Origin: Pseudomonadota bacterium
Lineage (GTDB): Bacteria; Desulfobacterota; Desulfobulbia; Desulfobulbales; JAGXFP01
Length of the DNA: 64,000 nt
NCBI GenBank assembly: GCA_018823285.1
Contig: JAHJIQ010000072.1
Location: 1 to 64,000 of the forward strand
Reading direction: 5' to 3'
Shown here: in pieces, positions 54,163-63,098 of the stretch
How the letters are laid out: each line of letters begins with the position of its first letter
Position numbering within the stretch: the stretch's first letter is position 1
Translations under genes and position numbers: made by a program
The notes under the pieces: model-generated
What the model was told of the DNA's origin: nothing
What the model saw: the letters and a program-made list of their open reading frames with translations, nothing else
The model's database searches: none

Positions 54163-56589
54163 ATGGATTCCAGCAAGAGAATCATCACCCTGCTTATCTG
54201 CCTCCTTATCATCCTTCCCGCCCTCCATGACCCGGCTTTTGCCCGCGGCCCAAAATTTCGGCCTGCAGCAACCAGAGCCATTGCCAAGGCCATCAGCACC
54301 AATACCAGGCAGATATTTAAACCCTCCTTTACCATTCGTTCCCGCTATGCCGGGGCAATGAACAGTGTCTCCATAAGCAGGGACGGCCAGTGGTTTGTTA
54401 CCGCTGGAGACAGTGGCATGGCCCACCTCTGGGATATGACGACCGGCCGGCAGGAGAGCGTTCTCAGCCGGGGAACCAGTCCAATCAAAGGGGTGGCCTT
54501 TGTGCCGGGACAGGACAGGCTGATCACCGTCGACGGGCACGGCAAATTATTGCTCCGGGATATCTCAACGGACACCATCATTCGGGAAATCAACACCTCC
54601 CAGCCAGGCAACCCAACCCTCCTGGCCGTTACCCCGTTTGCGGCAAAAGGGCTCAAAACACGTGGCTTGAAATTCACCGGCGGGGCCGGATCTGCGCCGG
54701 AATTTTCCTATGAAGGCCAATACTGTCTTGCCCCCGACAGCAAAACCCAAATCGGGGTGTGGGATCTGGACACCGGCAAAAAAATACGCGCCTTCGATGG
54801 CCATTCAGCCAACCTCACCGCCCTCACCGTGGCGGAGAGCGGCTTTCTCGCCGCATCCGGGGACGACTCCGGCAAGGTCATTCTCTGGAACTGGCAGACC
54901 GGTGCAATGGTGGGGGAATTCCAGTACCGCAAGGTGGTGACGGCCCTCGCGCTGGGGAATGACGGCGCCCTTATGGCGGCGGGTCTGGCCAATGGGGAAA
55001 TTCATTCGTGGCAGGTCGGCACCAAGAAAGAGCTCCTTTCCATCACCGGGCATGTTGGTGCGGTGCGATCGGTAAGCTTCAGCCCCAACATCACCGAGAT
55101 CGCCTCGGCAGGAGATGACAACATCATCAAAACCTGGTCTGCAGCCCAGGGGAACTTGCTCAAGGAAATGCCCGGGCACACCGGCGCCATCAACGATCTC
55201 AAATACAGCCCCTCCAGCAAAGAGCTGCTGTCATGCTCCGCAGATAAAACCTCCCGTTTTTGGGATACGGCGTCCGGAGAGGAAATGGCGCGCCTGGTTT
55301 CTATGAAGCAGGGCTGGGCCGTGGTGAGTCCTGCCGGTTATTTTGACGGCACCCTGGATGGCGAACTCGAGGATCGACTGGATGCCATTTTATGGACCGT
55401 CGGCAAACGCGCCTTCAAGGTGGATGGCTTTATTGAGGGATATTATCGACCGGCCCTTCTCGGGCGTCTCTTTGCCGGTCAGGATCCCGCCTCGGGTGAT
55501 CTCCCCAGCATCAGTGACGGCTTTGAGCTGCCCCCCCAGGTGCGCATCATATCCCCTTCACCGGACAGCAGCTTTCAAAAACGACAGATCACTGTGGAGG
55601 TGGAGGCCATTGATGAAGGCGGCGGCATTGATTCCATCAGCCTCTTTCACAATCAGAAGATTGTTCCCGGGGGCATGGTCGGCCGAAGCAACAATGGGAA
55701 TAATTCCACAAAGACCTTTACGGTCGCGCTGGAGGATGATGAAAACCATTTCCGCGCCGTAGGTTTTGGTAAAAACCGCATTGAAAGCGAAGGTGCGGAA
55801 ATTGTCGTGAACTATAGCGGCGCAAAGCCGCTTGAACCTCCGGTCTTGCACCTTTTTGTGGTGGGGATCAATACATATCTGAACCCGGCCCTGAATCTGA
55901 ATTTCGGGGTCCCCGATGCCAGGGCGGTCTCAGGCTATTTCGGCAGGGCGAAATCGGGATTTTTCGCCGACATCTCGACCCATCATCTTTTCGACAGTCA
56001 GGCCTCCCGGGAAGGGGTGAGCAAGATGCTAGCCGACATGGAGGGTATCCCGGCCCGGGACACCATTGTCCTCTACTTTGCCGGACACGGTGAAACGGTC
56101 GGGGATGAGTGGTTTTACATACCATATGATATGGGCGCCCTGAAAGATGAGCAGGGTATCCGGGCCAAGGGGATCTCATCTAAAATACTGCAGGAACACC
56201 TCGGCAACAGTCAGGCTCAGCGCATTGTGCTGCTCCTGGATGCGTGTAAATCAGGGGCGGCGATGCAGGCCTTCGCCGCCTTTGAGGATCAACGTCCCTT
56301 TTCCCTGCTCAGTCGGGCCACCGGAATCCATATTGCCGCCGCCTCCACCAGTCAGCAATATGCCAGCGAACTGGAAGAGCTGGGCCACGGCGTCTTTACC
56401 TTTACCCTGCTCAATGCCCTGGATGGACAGGCAGACCTGCAACCGTCCGACGGCAGGATATCGGTGCAGGAGGTCCTGGCCTATATCAATGAGCAGATGC
56501 CGCTGCTCATTAAAAAGCACAACACCTCCGCCCAACGCCCCATTACCAGCTCCAGGGGGATCGACTTTGCCATTTCCCTGAATCCGTGA
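54163..56589 (+). CDS. Exported WD40 repeat-caspase (metacaspase-like) protein
   Basis: An 808-residue protein with a signal peptide (MDSSKRIITLLICLLIILPA). AAGGA lies before the ATG at 54163; an in-frame ATG at 54148 is weaker. Residues about 60-400 are WD40 repeats (HLWDMTTGRQE, GVWDLDTGKKI, ILWNWQTGAMV, KTWSAAQGNLL, RFWDTASGEEM). A linking Ig-like region follows, then a C14 caspase domain (about 565-800) with His in FAGHGE and Cys in LLLDACKSG. It would be an active periplasmic or surface cysteine protease, possibly activated through the propeller. A DUF4384-like gene follows on the opposite strand. Confidence 0.88.
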   Translation: MDSSKRIITLLICLLIILPALHDPAFARGPKFRPAATRAIAKAISTNTRQIFKPSFTIRSRYAGAMNSVSISRDGQWFVTAGDSGMAHLWDMTTGRQESVLSRGTSPIKGVAFVPGQDRLITVDGHGKLLLRDISTDTIIREINTSQPGNPTLLAVTPFAAKGLKTRGLKFTGGAGSAPEFSYEGQYCLAPDSKTQIGVWDLDTGKKIRAFDGHSANLTALTVAESGFLAASGDDSGKVILWNWQTGAMVGEFQYRKVVTALALGNDGALMAAGLANGEIHSWQVGTKKELLSITGHVGAVRSVSFSPNITEIASAGDDNIIKTWSAAQGNLLKEMPGHTGAINDLKYSPSSKELLSCSADKTSRFWDTASGEEMARLVSMKQGWAVVSPAGYFDGTLDGELEDRLDAILWTVGKRAFKVDGFIEGYYRPALLGRLFAGQDPASGDLPSISDGFELPPQVRIISPSPDSSFQKRQITVEVEAIDEGGGIDSISLFHNQKIVPGGMVGRSNNGNNSTKTFTVALEDDENHFRAVGFGKNRIESEGAEIVVNYSGAKPLEPPVLHLFVVGINTYLNPALNLNFGVPDARAVSGYFGRAKSGFFADISTHHLFDSQASREGVSKMLADMEGIPARDTIVLYFAGHGETVGDEWFYIPYDMGALKDEQGIRAKGISSKILQEHLGNSQAQRIVLLLDACKSGAAMQAFAAFEDQRPFSLLSRATGIHIAAASTSQQYASELEELGHGVFTFTLLNALDGQADLQPSDGRISVQEVLAYINEQMPLLIKKHNTSAQRPITSSRGIDFAISLNP

Positions 56590-56696
56590 CGGCTTAGTAC
56601 CATCTGCCGCCTCAAGCGGCTGTAATTACATACAAAGATATTGCTCGGTGGCGGGGTCAGAAATTCACCCGCCGCCCTCGGACGTTCACGGATTTA

Positions 56697-56835
56697 TGAT
56701 TTCGGCCAGCCGTCGGTAATTGTCCTGATGCTATCTTCCCGGCCGCCGGCAAGTTCATTGAAGTTCAATTCGCGTGTAATTCCCCGCAGCTCGCTGCCAT
56801 AATTCAGAGAAAATTGCGGGAGGGAAGTGTGCGCA
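56697..56835 (-). pseudogene. Possible C-terminal gene fragment
   Basis: The minus-strand frame ends with NYGSELRGITRELNFNELAG, then GREDSIRTITDGWPKS and a stop, which looks like a real protein tail. Upstream the frame becomes low-complexity with the pyrimidine tract. No start or ribosome site was found. It may be the end of a decayed gene in the 380-base gap between the caspase and DUF4384-like genes. The gap also holds a GCCGC-TCAA-GCGGC hairpin near 56606. Confidence 0.35.
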
Positions 56836-56971
56836 GGTGAGGAATGCGTGCGCCAGGAGTCAGGGTCCAGGATAAAATGGAACCGCAAGAGAAGTGTGGT
56901 TCGGTTCGTTCTGACTCCTGAATTCCGGCTGCTGACTTCTGTTCCCTCGCGACTTGGCCGGGGGAGTTCAT

Positions 56972-57955
56972 TCAATTGATGGCAAAAGAAATACTGGCCC
57001 TGGTGGGGGAGCTCGTCATGACTTCTTTGGTGAAGCGGATCCCCCGGGTGCGGATCTCCTCGCTGACCGGTAACGGTTTTTCACTGGCGATGGCCTTGAT
57101 GCGATCCACTCCCGCCGGCGGCGTCACTTCCAGGCTGAAGTCGGCATCCGGAGGAGGGATCTGATAGCGTCTCCCCGGTTGGCAAAAATTATCAGGCTGA
57201 TAGGGGTTGGGAAAAATAGTCATCACATCACCGGCCGGAGTGACGTCGATAATCTTCACATAAAGGGGTTTGGCGACTTCAAAAAATATTTTCATACGAT
57301 CACCGATCTCATATTTCGGGGCATCGGTCCACAGTCGCAAAAATGTATCGGCGCTGGTGGCCTGATTTGACTTGCTCAAGAGTGAGGCCGATTCAGCTTC
57401 GGCCTGGGCGACCCACTGATAATAGACGGGGTCCGCCTCGCGCCAGACCCTGGCCGTGGCAATAATTTCACCATTCTGCAGATTGGACAGTTTCAGATCA
57501 CAGCGCACTTTTGATTTTTCCAGGAGAACCTTGCCGATGAGCAGAAAATCCGCATCAATGAGACTCCGTGCCCCGACATCGCCTTCGGTTAAACCGGCCA
57601 TATTGAGCTGCCACTCCTCCATGATCAACTTGAGATCCCGGCGCTCGACAAACTGCAGATCATGCTCCTTGCCGATCTCTACCGCCATCGGTTCAATGAG
57701 CTGCGTTATTTCCGCGGTCAATTTTGTTTTTTTGCCCTCATTACTGGTAAAATCCCCACAGGCCACCCGCTTGCCTGCCGGCAGTCGGGATAAAATCCCG
57801 GTCAGCCCTTCGGCAAAGGACATTTCTTCGTTCCGGTCAGAGGCGAAACCCGCGTCCGGCATGGAAAAGAACAAACAACACAACATGATGAATACACTGC
57901 AGCTTCGGACGGAAATCAGCATGAACCGGGTACCGCGCAAAAAAAGATTTCCCAT
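56972..57955 (-). CDS. Exported DUF4384-like protein with an N-terminal FlgO/CsgG-like region
   Basis: A 327-residue periplasmic protein. ATG at 57955 has AGGGA upstream; ATG at 57922 (MLISVRSCSVFIMLCCLFFS) gives a shorter signal peptide that is also good. Residues about 55-190 resemble FlgO or CsgG-type domains (VACGDFTSNEGKKTKLTAEI, FVERRDLKLIMEEWQL, LIGKVLL). The C-terminal part (about 205-327) fits DUF4384 (YEIGDRMKIFFEVAKPLYVK, VMTIFPNPYQPDN). DUF4384 proteins often accompany caspase-like proteins, as here. Its start overlaps the oppositely directed hydrolase gene. Confidence 0.75.
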   Translation of the reverse strand: MGNLFLRGTRFMLISVRSCSVFIMLCCLFFSMPDAGFASDRNEEMSFAEGLTGILSRLPAGKRVACGDFTSNEGKKTKLTAEITQLIEPMAVEIGKEHDLQFVERRDLKLIMEEWQLNMAGLTEGDVGARSLIDADFLLIGKVLLEKSKVRCDLKLSNLQNGEIIATARVWREADPVYYQWVAQAEAESASLLSKSNQATSADTFLRLWTDAPKYEIGDRMKIFFEVAKPLYVKIIDVTPAGDVMTIFPNPYQPDNFCQPGRRYQIPPPDADFSLEVTPPAGVDRIKAIASEKPLPVSEEIRTRGIRFTKEVMTSSPTRASISFAIN

Positions 57956-58793
57956 GATATTCCCTATGGCCTCTAAATTATTCAGCTGGATACTGATCCT
58001 CAATATTCTTCTTACCAGTGGTTGTACAATTTTCCAAAGCAAAACAGAGCTTGCCGGATCACTTGCCGAACAGGGAAACCTGGTACCGGTGATTTTTCAG
58101 ACAGAGTTATTTGCGATTCGTGGTTTTCAGCGCTTTACCGATCCTTCTTCCCCACTGGTTGTTTATCTGGAAGGGGATGGAGCAGCCTGGCGGAACAAAC
58201 GCAGCCCGGCGGCCGACCCGACCCCCAGGAACCCGCTGGCCTTGAAACTTGTCATCCGGGATCCGGCAGCCAACGTTCTCTATCTGGCCCGGCCGTGTCA
58301 ATACATCTCCGGCAGTCAATGCCGCCCCGAATACTGGAGCAGCCACCGCTACGGCACAGCCGTCAGCCGAGCGATCAACCAGGCCCTGGATCAAGGCCGG
58401 GTGATTTCAGGCAGCAGCCGCATTGTCCTTATCGGGTATTCAGGGGGAGGGACTCTGGCCGCCCTGGTGTCCGGGCAGCGCGAGGATGTGTGCCGGCTGA
58501 TCACCATCGCCGCAAACCTCGATGTGAGCGGCTGGACGGCTTTTCACCGAGTCGATCCATTGTGGGGGTCCGATACCCCAATGCGCCATGCCGGCACCCT
58601 GCAACATGTTCCACAAATCCACCTGGTGGGATCCGAGGATACCATTGTCCCCGAGGCCATTGTCCAGTCATACCTTGACGCTTTGCCGGACCAATCCGGC
58701 AGCCGGCTTCTGGTGATCGCCGATACGGACCATCATGCCGGCTGGGTGGAAAAATGGCCCCTTATATTAGAAGAGCTGCGAGGCTGCCCATAA
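57921..58793 (+). CDS. Lipoprotein alpha/beta hydrolase
   Basis: A 290-residue predicted lipoprotein. The start at ATG 57921 gives a basic N-terminus (MNRVPRKKRFPMIFP), a hydrophobic core and the lipobox LLTSGC. Later ATGs at 57954 and 57966 give shorter signals. The hydrolase core has LVVYLEGDGAAW, the nucleophile elbow LIGYSGGGTLAAL (Ser), Asp in the VGSEDTIVPEA segment, and His near ADTDHHAGW. An esterase or lipase-like activity is likely; the substrate is unknown. Its 5' end overlaps that of the divergent DUF4384-like gene by about 35 bases. Confidence 0.8.
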   Translation: MNRVPRKKRFPMIFPMASKLFSWILILNILLTSGCTIFQSKTELAGSLAEQGNLVPVIFQTELFAIRGFQRFTDPSSPLVVYLEGDGAAWRNKRSPAADPTPRNPLALKLVIRDPAANVLYLARPCQYISGSQCRPEYWSSHRYGTAVSRAINQALDQGRVISGSSRIVLIGYSGGGTLAALVSGQREDVCRLITIAANLDVSGWTAFHRVDPLWGSDTPMRHAGTLQHVPQIHLVGSEDTIVPEAIVQSYLDALPDQSGSRLLVIADTDHHAGWVEKWPLILEELRGCP

Positions 58794-59082
58794 AATAACG
58801 TTTTTCCATCTTGAACAAGGTCAATGCCTGGTGAATTCTCCGGCAGAGTGATCATGACTTCTTCTGAGCCCGTTATTCATTAAGAACCTCTGAAAAGACA
58901 ATGGAGAATTTCGATCGGTCCGAGACTTCGTTTTATGGCTCAGGTCCGAGAGGTGCAGGTGGTGGTAATTTGGTTTTATGTTGTTGTCAAAGAAACTTGT
59001 TTTCGCGGTTTTGATTTTGATACCATGATCGCTGGGTGGAAAAGTGTTTGGTTTCAGGAATATCTTTCTTGTAGGTAAATGC

Positions 59083-59553
59083 ATGGTATCATTGGATAAA
59101 TTTCGAGATATGGACATGGTGGAGCAGGTCGTGGTTCTTGAGGATATCAAGGAGCGGGATCTGGTGAGGTATCTTCCGGATCTCCTTAAAATCTATTCCG
59201 CTGCGGAATGTGACGATGCGGTCGACGAGATGTTGTATCACACGATCTTCAGTCTTCTGGATCACCGGGAAGATGATATCCTGGACGGGATGGAAAACCA
59301 GGACCGGCGGATCCGTCAGCTTTGCATCAGAAAGGCCGCCGATGTCACTCCGAACCGGGTAAAGGATCGTCTGGTCCAGGAGCTTGATGAAGGGGAAGAC
59401 CAGGAGATGGTCAGTGAGATCATCCGGGCCTTGAGCTATTATAAAGATCCGGAACTGATTCCGGTGTTTGAACGGTACCTGGATCACGATGATCCGGCGA
59501 TAGTATCCTGGGCTGAGGACGGGCTGGAATTTATTAGGGGAAGTTTAAAGTGA
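59083..59553 (+). CDS. HEAT-like repeat protein
   Basis: A 156-residue acidic, all-helical protein. It has paired helices such as DAVDEMLYHTIFSLLDHRED, VKDRLVQELDEGED, MVSEIIRALSYYKDPELIPV and FERYLDHDDPAIVSWAEDGL, which is the HEAT-repeat pattern. The ATG at 59083 is preferred with AGGT upstream; an in-frame ATG at 59044 extends the frame. No signal peptide. It is probably a protein-protein scaffold; the partner is unknown. A purine-rich repeat and a strong terminator follow. Confidence 0.7.
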   Translation: MVSLDKFRDMDMVEQVVVLEDIKERDLVRYLPDLLKIYSAAECDDAVDEMLYHTIFSLLDHREDDILDGMENQDRRIRQLCIRKAADVTPNRVKDRLVQELDEGEDQEMVSEIIRALSYYKDPELIPVFERYLDHDDPAIVSWAEDGLEFIRGSLK

Positions 59554-59555
59554 GG

Positions 59556-59650
59556 AGTGAGAAGTGAAAAGTTAGGAGTTAGGAGATAGGAGTCAGAAGT
59601 CTGGAGCTGGGAGAAAGAAGGCAAAGGACAGAAGTCAGGGACTGCAGCCA
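59556..59650. repeat. Purine-rich repeat tract
   Basis: Tandem imperfect copies of AGGAGTTAGGAG and GGAGTCAGAAGTC. The complement matches the pyrimidine-rich tracts at 34-65 and 35465-35515. No gene. Confidence 0.55.
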
Positions 59651-59679
59651 GAGAGCAGGGAGCCAGCGGTAAAAATAAG

Positions 59680-59720
59680 GCCGGGAACTTGAAATCGATT
59701 CGAGTTTCCGGCTTTATTTT
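59680..59720. terminator. Bidirectional terminator
   Basis: GCCGGGAACTTGAA pairs with TCGAGTTTCCGGC-type sequence (two G-T pairs) around a short loop, followed by TTTATTTTTTT on the plus strand. On the minus strand TTATTTTT follows the stem. It lies between the HEAT-like gene and the convergent lipoprotein gene. Confidence 0.85.
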
Positions 59721-60190
59721 TTTGCGATTTCCAGAACGATATCGAATGTTGCCTTGTTTTCTCCCTCTTTGGGGTAGTGCTGGGTGATGAGTTCCTCGTG
59801 TCCTTCTGCGGTGATCTTGATGTGGATATGCGGGAGTCTGCCTACGTAGTCGGTAGGGCGGTTTGACGCGAAGCGGTATCTTCCCTTGCGGTCTGCAATG
59901 ACGGTTGCCCGGTGGGCGTCATCGTATTCCCCTTCCGGATTGACCAGCCAGAACTCGATTCTGCTTTTCGGCAGCGGACGGCAGCCCTTGGCCGAGAGAA
60001 TCTGCCCGCTCAAGACATAACCTTGTCCGACCTTGTTCCTCTCCGGCGCGTTTGCCCGGTAGAACGGGCCGATTTCATCGTATGGTGTCGGCTGACACTG
60101 CCCGATTTCCTGTTGTGCCGGATCGGTTTCGCAGGCAGTGACGATGGCTGCAAATAAGAGAATCAGCAGGATGATTTTAACGGTTTTCAT
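59714..60190 (-). CDS. Intradiol ring-cleavage dioxygenase-like lipoprotein
   Basis: A 158-residue protein with a lipobox (LFAAIVTAC). AAGGAG precedes the ATG at 60190; the frame extends further upstream without similarity. The mature part resembles the catalytic core of protocatechuate 3,4-dioxygenases: PYDEIGPFYRANAP, GQILSAKGCRPLPKSRIEFW, YRFASNRPTDYVGRLPHIHIKI. The tyrosine and the two histidines of HIHIKI fit the Fe(III) ligand set. It is shorter than true ring-cleavage enzymes, and its lipid anchor is unusual. The substrate is unknown. It overlaps the upstream MFS gene by 14 bases. Confidence 0.75.
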   Translation of the reverse strand: MKTVKIILLILLFAAIVTACETDPAQQEIGQCQPTPYDEIGPFYRANAPERNKVGQGYVLSGQILSAKGCRPLPKSRIEFWLVNPEGEYDDAHRATVIADRKGRYRFASNRPTDYVGRLPHIHIKITAEGHEELITQHYPKEGENKATFDIVLEIAKK

Positions 60191-61481
60191 TTTCTCTCCT
60201 TTTTCGAGTGAGGAAAAGCCGGAGTGTCCAGAGTGACCCCGGCAACAGAAAGAGCAGCGCGAGCCGCAGGGCAACGATTCTTGGCGACATGCCGCTGTCG
60301 AGAGCGGCGCCGGTGAACCAGGTGGAAAGGCTCAAAATCAGGGTAAGCAAGGCCATTTCGGCGGCGAAAACCCTGCCCCGGAAATGGTCCGGCACGATCC
60401 GCTGGAGAAGGTTGGTGGAAAACACCCACTGGACCGAGCCGCCCAGATGACCGAGAAAAACGAAGGGGACTGCGGCAAGGAGGGTGGGCGCCAGACTGAA
60501 CAGGATATAGGCCAGTGAAGCGACATAGAAGGACAACGCGATGGCGCGGAACATCGCCGGTTTGCTTTCACCTAAAATACGCCAGGCGAGGATTGGGCCC
60601 AGGGCCGCGCCTATCCCCCTGAATGAGTAGAGAATGCCGCTGCCGCTGCCCTCCCCGAAACCGGTAAAAACATTTTCTCCGAACCAGGTGAGCAGAACAA
60701 GGATCCCGCCGGAAATGGCCCAGCCGCTTTTGACGAGCAACAGGGGAAGGACCTCGTGATGGCCCTTCACATAGCGGCATCCCTCAAGGAGGTCCGGCAG
60801 GCCGGTGTAATGGAGGAATCCTCCCGGAGTCGATCTTTTTTCCCGAGCCGGCGAGGGGATGACGAGGGTCGACATGATGAGTGCGGAAAGAAGAAAGGTT
60901 GCGGCATCGATCACGATCGCGGTCTGCCAGTTGAAAAGCGCGGTGATGAATCCGCCGAGGGCTGCGCCGAAGGCGAGCATGATCGACCAGGTTGCGCCGC
61001 CCAGGGCGTTGGCAACGTTCAGCTCTTCAGGGCGGCAGAGGTTCGGCACACTGGCCCGTCTGGCCGGGTCGTGAAAGGTCCAGACCGACTCCTGGATAAA
61101 GGCGAGCAGGTAGATGAGCCAGGCCTGACCGGGTTCTTTGACTACCAGAAACGAGAGGACGATCACCACCCGCAGAAGGTCGGAAAGAATCATGATCCGT
61201 TTTCTGGAGAAACGGTCGGCGATCACTCCGGCGGCAGGCCCGAAGATGGTGGTCGGGATGAATTTAGCGATCAGGAACCAGCCGACGGCGTGGCCGCTGC
61301 CGGTGAGTCTGGATAAAAGGACAAAGATCGCGATGTAATTGAGCCAGTTGCCGAGATTGCTGATGATCCCTGCAGACCAGAACCGTCGATAGGCGGGATT
61401 GCCCTGCAGCAGAGAAATGTATGAGCGCCAGTCGCCAACCGGGAGATACGGGCGGGCGCTGTCGCAGGAGCGGGTAGTCAT
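60177..61481 (-). CDS. MFS transporter (EntS-like, MFS_3 type)
   Basis: A 434-residue inner-membrane transporter with twelve predicted helices. The family pattern includes FSRKRIMILSDLLRVVIV (the charged loop 2-3 motif), NLGNWLNYIAIFVLLSRLTGS at the N-terminus, RASVPNLCRPEELNVANAL and FAAEMALLTLILSLSTWF. It belongs with EntS-type exporters of siderophores or drugs. The substrate cannot be named. It is co-transcribed with the downstream dioxygenase-like lipoprotein gene (14-base overlap). Confidence 0.88.
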   Translation of the reverse strand: MTTRSCDSARPYLPVGDWRSYISLLQGNPAYRRFWSAGIISNLGNWLNYIAIFVLLSRLTGSGHAVGWFLIAKFIPTTIFGPAAGVIADRFSRKRIMILSDLLRVVIVLSFLVVKEPGQAWLIYLLAFIQESVWTFHDPARRASVPNLCRPEELNVANALGGATWSIMLAFGAALGGFITALFNWQTAIVIDAATFLLSALIMSTLVIPSPAREKRSTPGGFLHYTGLPDLLEGCRYVKGHHEVLPLLLVKSGWAISGGILVLLTWFGENVFTGFGEGSGSGILYSFRGIGAALGPILAWRILGESKPAMFRAIALSFYVASLAYILFSLAPTLLAAVPFVFLGHLGGSVQWVFSTNLLQRIVPDHFRGRVFAAEMALLTLILSLSTWFTGAALDSGMSPRIVALRLALLFLLPGSLWTLRLFLTRKRRENENR

Positions 61482-61588
61482 TGTGTTTTCAGGATTTCTG
61501 AGGTATCTTTTTTCGGGTATCTTATCAAAGGTCGATCATATAATCTTTTCATACTTCATACCACAAAGCTCAAGGGACGACAGGAGAA

Positions 61589-62608
61589 ATGCAAAACGAA
61601 CCTTACGGGATAACCGTCAGCCGTCACATCATGGACAGTCAGCGCCTCCATCCGGAGGCAACAGGCGACCTTTCAGGACTCTTAAGCGAGCTGATTGTTG
61701 CAGCAAAAACCATTTCCGCCGAAGTCAATATGGCAGGACTGGGCGATATTCTGGGTTCTTCCGGGAATACCAATATCCAGGGGGAAAAGGTCCAGAAACT
61801 TGACGACCTTGCCAATTCAAATATCAAACGACGTATGGCCCGCTGCGGGTATGTATCGATCATGGCTTCCGAGGAAGAGGCGGATGCCATTCCGGTCGTT
61901 GCCGGTTACGAGGGGAAATACACCCTGGCGTTCGATCCGTTGGACGGCTCTTCCAATATCGATGTCAATGTCAGTATCGGCACCATTTTTTCCATCCATA
62001 GGGCCAAAAACGGCGGCTGCCCGGGTTGCGAGGATGATCTGCTGCAGGCCGGGACGAAACAGATCGCCGCAGGCTATATTATCTACGGGTCAAGCACCAT
62101 GCTGGTCTATACCACCGGCGACGGAGTGCATGGATTCACCCTGGACCCGACGGTGGGTGAATTCTATCTCTCGCACCCTGATATCAGGACGCCCGAGCGC
62201 AGCAGGTATTTCAGTGTCAACGAAGGCAACAGCAGTTTCTGGCATGATGAGATGCACCGGTATGTTTCTTATGTTAAAGAGGTGGATAAGTCGAGTGGCC
62301 GGCCGTACAGCGCAAGATATATTGGTTCACTGGTGGCGGATTTTCACCGGAACCTGATCGCCGGAGGAATCTTTCTCTACCCGCGTGATAACAAAAATCC
62401 GAAAAAATCCACCGGGAAGCTGAGACTGCTTTATGAAGCGGCGCCTCTGGCGTTTATTGCCGAACAGGCCGGCGGCAGGGCGATTACCGATGACGGCAGG
62501 AGGATCATGGATATTCAGCCTGATTCACTCCACCAGCGGGTCCCGCTGGTCATCGGCAGTAAAAACGATGTTGAGATCGCCGAGGAGTTTTTCAACGGCA
62601 GCAGATAA
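61589..62608 (+). CDS. fbp: Fructose-1,6-bisphosphatase, class I
   Basis: Gluconeogenic phosphatase removing the 1-phosphate of fructose-1,6-bisphosphate. 339 residues, the normal class I length. Motifs: MASEEEADAI (metal glutamates), YTLAFDPLDGSSNIDVNVSIG (the DPxDGSS metal site), YGSSTMLVYTTGDGVHGFTLDP and GKLRLLYEAAPLAFIAEQAGG (the signature LYExxPxAF). The ribosome site AGGAG precedes the ATG. TATAAT lies about 50 bases upstream without a clear -35. No other carbon-fixation genes are adjacent. Confidence 0.97.
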   Translation: MQNEPYGITVSRHIMDSQRLHPEATGDLSGLLSELIVAAKTISAEVNMAGLGDILGSSGNTNIQGEKVQKLDDLANSNIKRRMARCGYVSIMASEEEADAIPVVAGYEGKYTLAFDPLDGSSNIDVNVSIGTIFSIHRAKNGGCPGCEDDLLQAGTKQIAAGYIIYGSSTMLVYTTGDGVHGFTLDPTVGEFYLSHPDIRTPERSRYFSVNEGNSSFWHDEMHRYVSYVKEVDKSSGRPYSARYIGSLVADFHRNLIAGGIFLYPRDNKNPKKSTGKLRLLYEAAPLAFIAEQAGGRAITDDGRRIMDIQPDSLHQRVPLVIGSKNDVEIAEEFFNGSR

Positions 62609-62647
62609 AGACGTTGATGCTTAAGGGCATCTTTCAAAGGTTCTTTT

Positions 62648-63061
62648 ATGGAATGGGGCAAGGATTACCGGCTGGGTCTTATCTGGCAGGACTTTCAGCA
62701 CAAGGAACTGATCGACCGAATGGTTGAGCTTGAAAAGGCGATCCGGGAAGGTGCGGACAAGAACGACTTCTATGGGATGATCGGTTTTCTCGGCAACTAC
62801 ATCAACGATCATTTCGCCCTGGAAGAAGTGTACATGAAGAAATACAATTATCCCCATGCCCTGGAGCATATCAAACAGCACCGGAAGTTTTCCGAGGAGT
62901 TCAGGAAGTTCAAATCGGGCTGCATCTATCAGGAAAAGAAAACCTCGATCGAACTGTTTGACAAGTTGAGCTTATGGGTGTCGACCCACCTCCAGGTGAT
63001 CGACAAGACGCTTGCGGAATTCCTGATCAAAAAAGGTCTCGAAAGTCCGAAGATTGTCTGA
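62648..63061 (+). CDS. Bacteriohemerythrin
   Basis: A 137-residue single-domain protein with a complete di-iron ligand set: QHKEL (His), NDHFALEEVYM (His, Glu), HALEHIKQHRKF (two His), and THLQVIDKT (His, Asp). Bacterial hemerythrins bind oxygen or detoxify nitric oxide and peroxide and protect anaerobes. It follows fbp by 39 bases and may be read with it. A second hemerythrin domain in the window is fused to a GGDEF domain. Confidence 0.93.
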   Translation: MEWGKDYRLGLIWQDFQHKELIDRMVELEKAIREGADKNDFYGMIGFLGNYINDHFALEEVYMKKYNYPHALEHIKQHRKFSEEFRKFKSGCIYQEKKTSIELFDKLSLWVSTHLQVIDKTLAEFLIKKGLESPKIV

Positions 63062-63098
63062 AGGCGGATTGCGCCTCTTTGCCGATTTGTCTTGTTTG

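Noticed and set aside
57456-57920. N-terminal extension of the hydrolase frame
   Set aside because: It is antisense to the DUF4384-like gene and would bury the lipoprotein signal; starts at 57921 or later are preferred.
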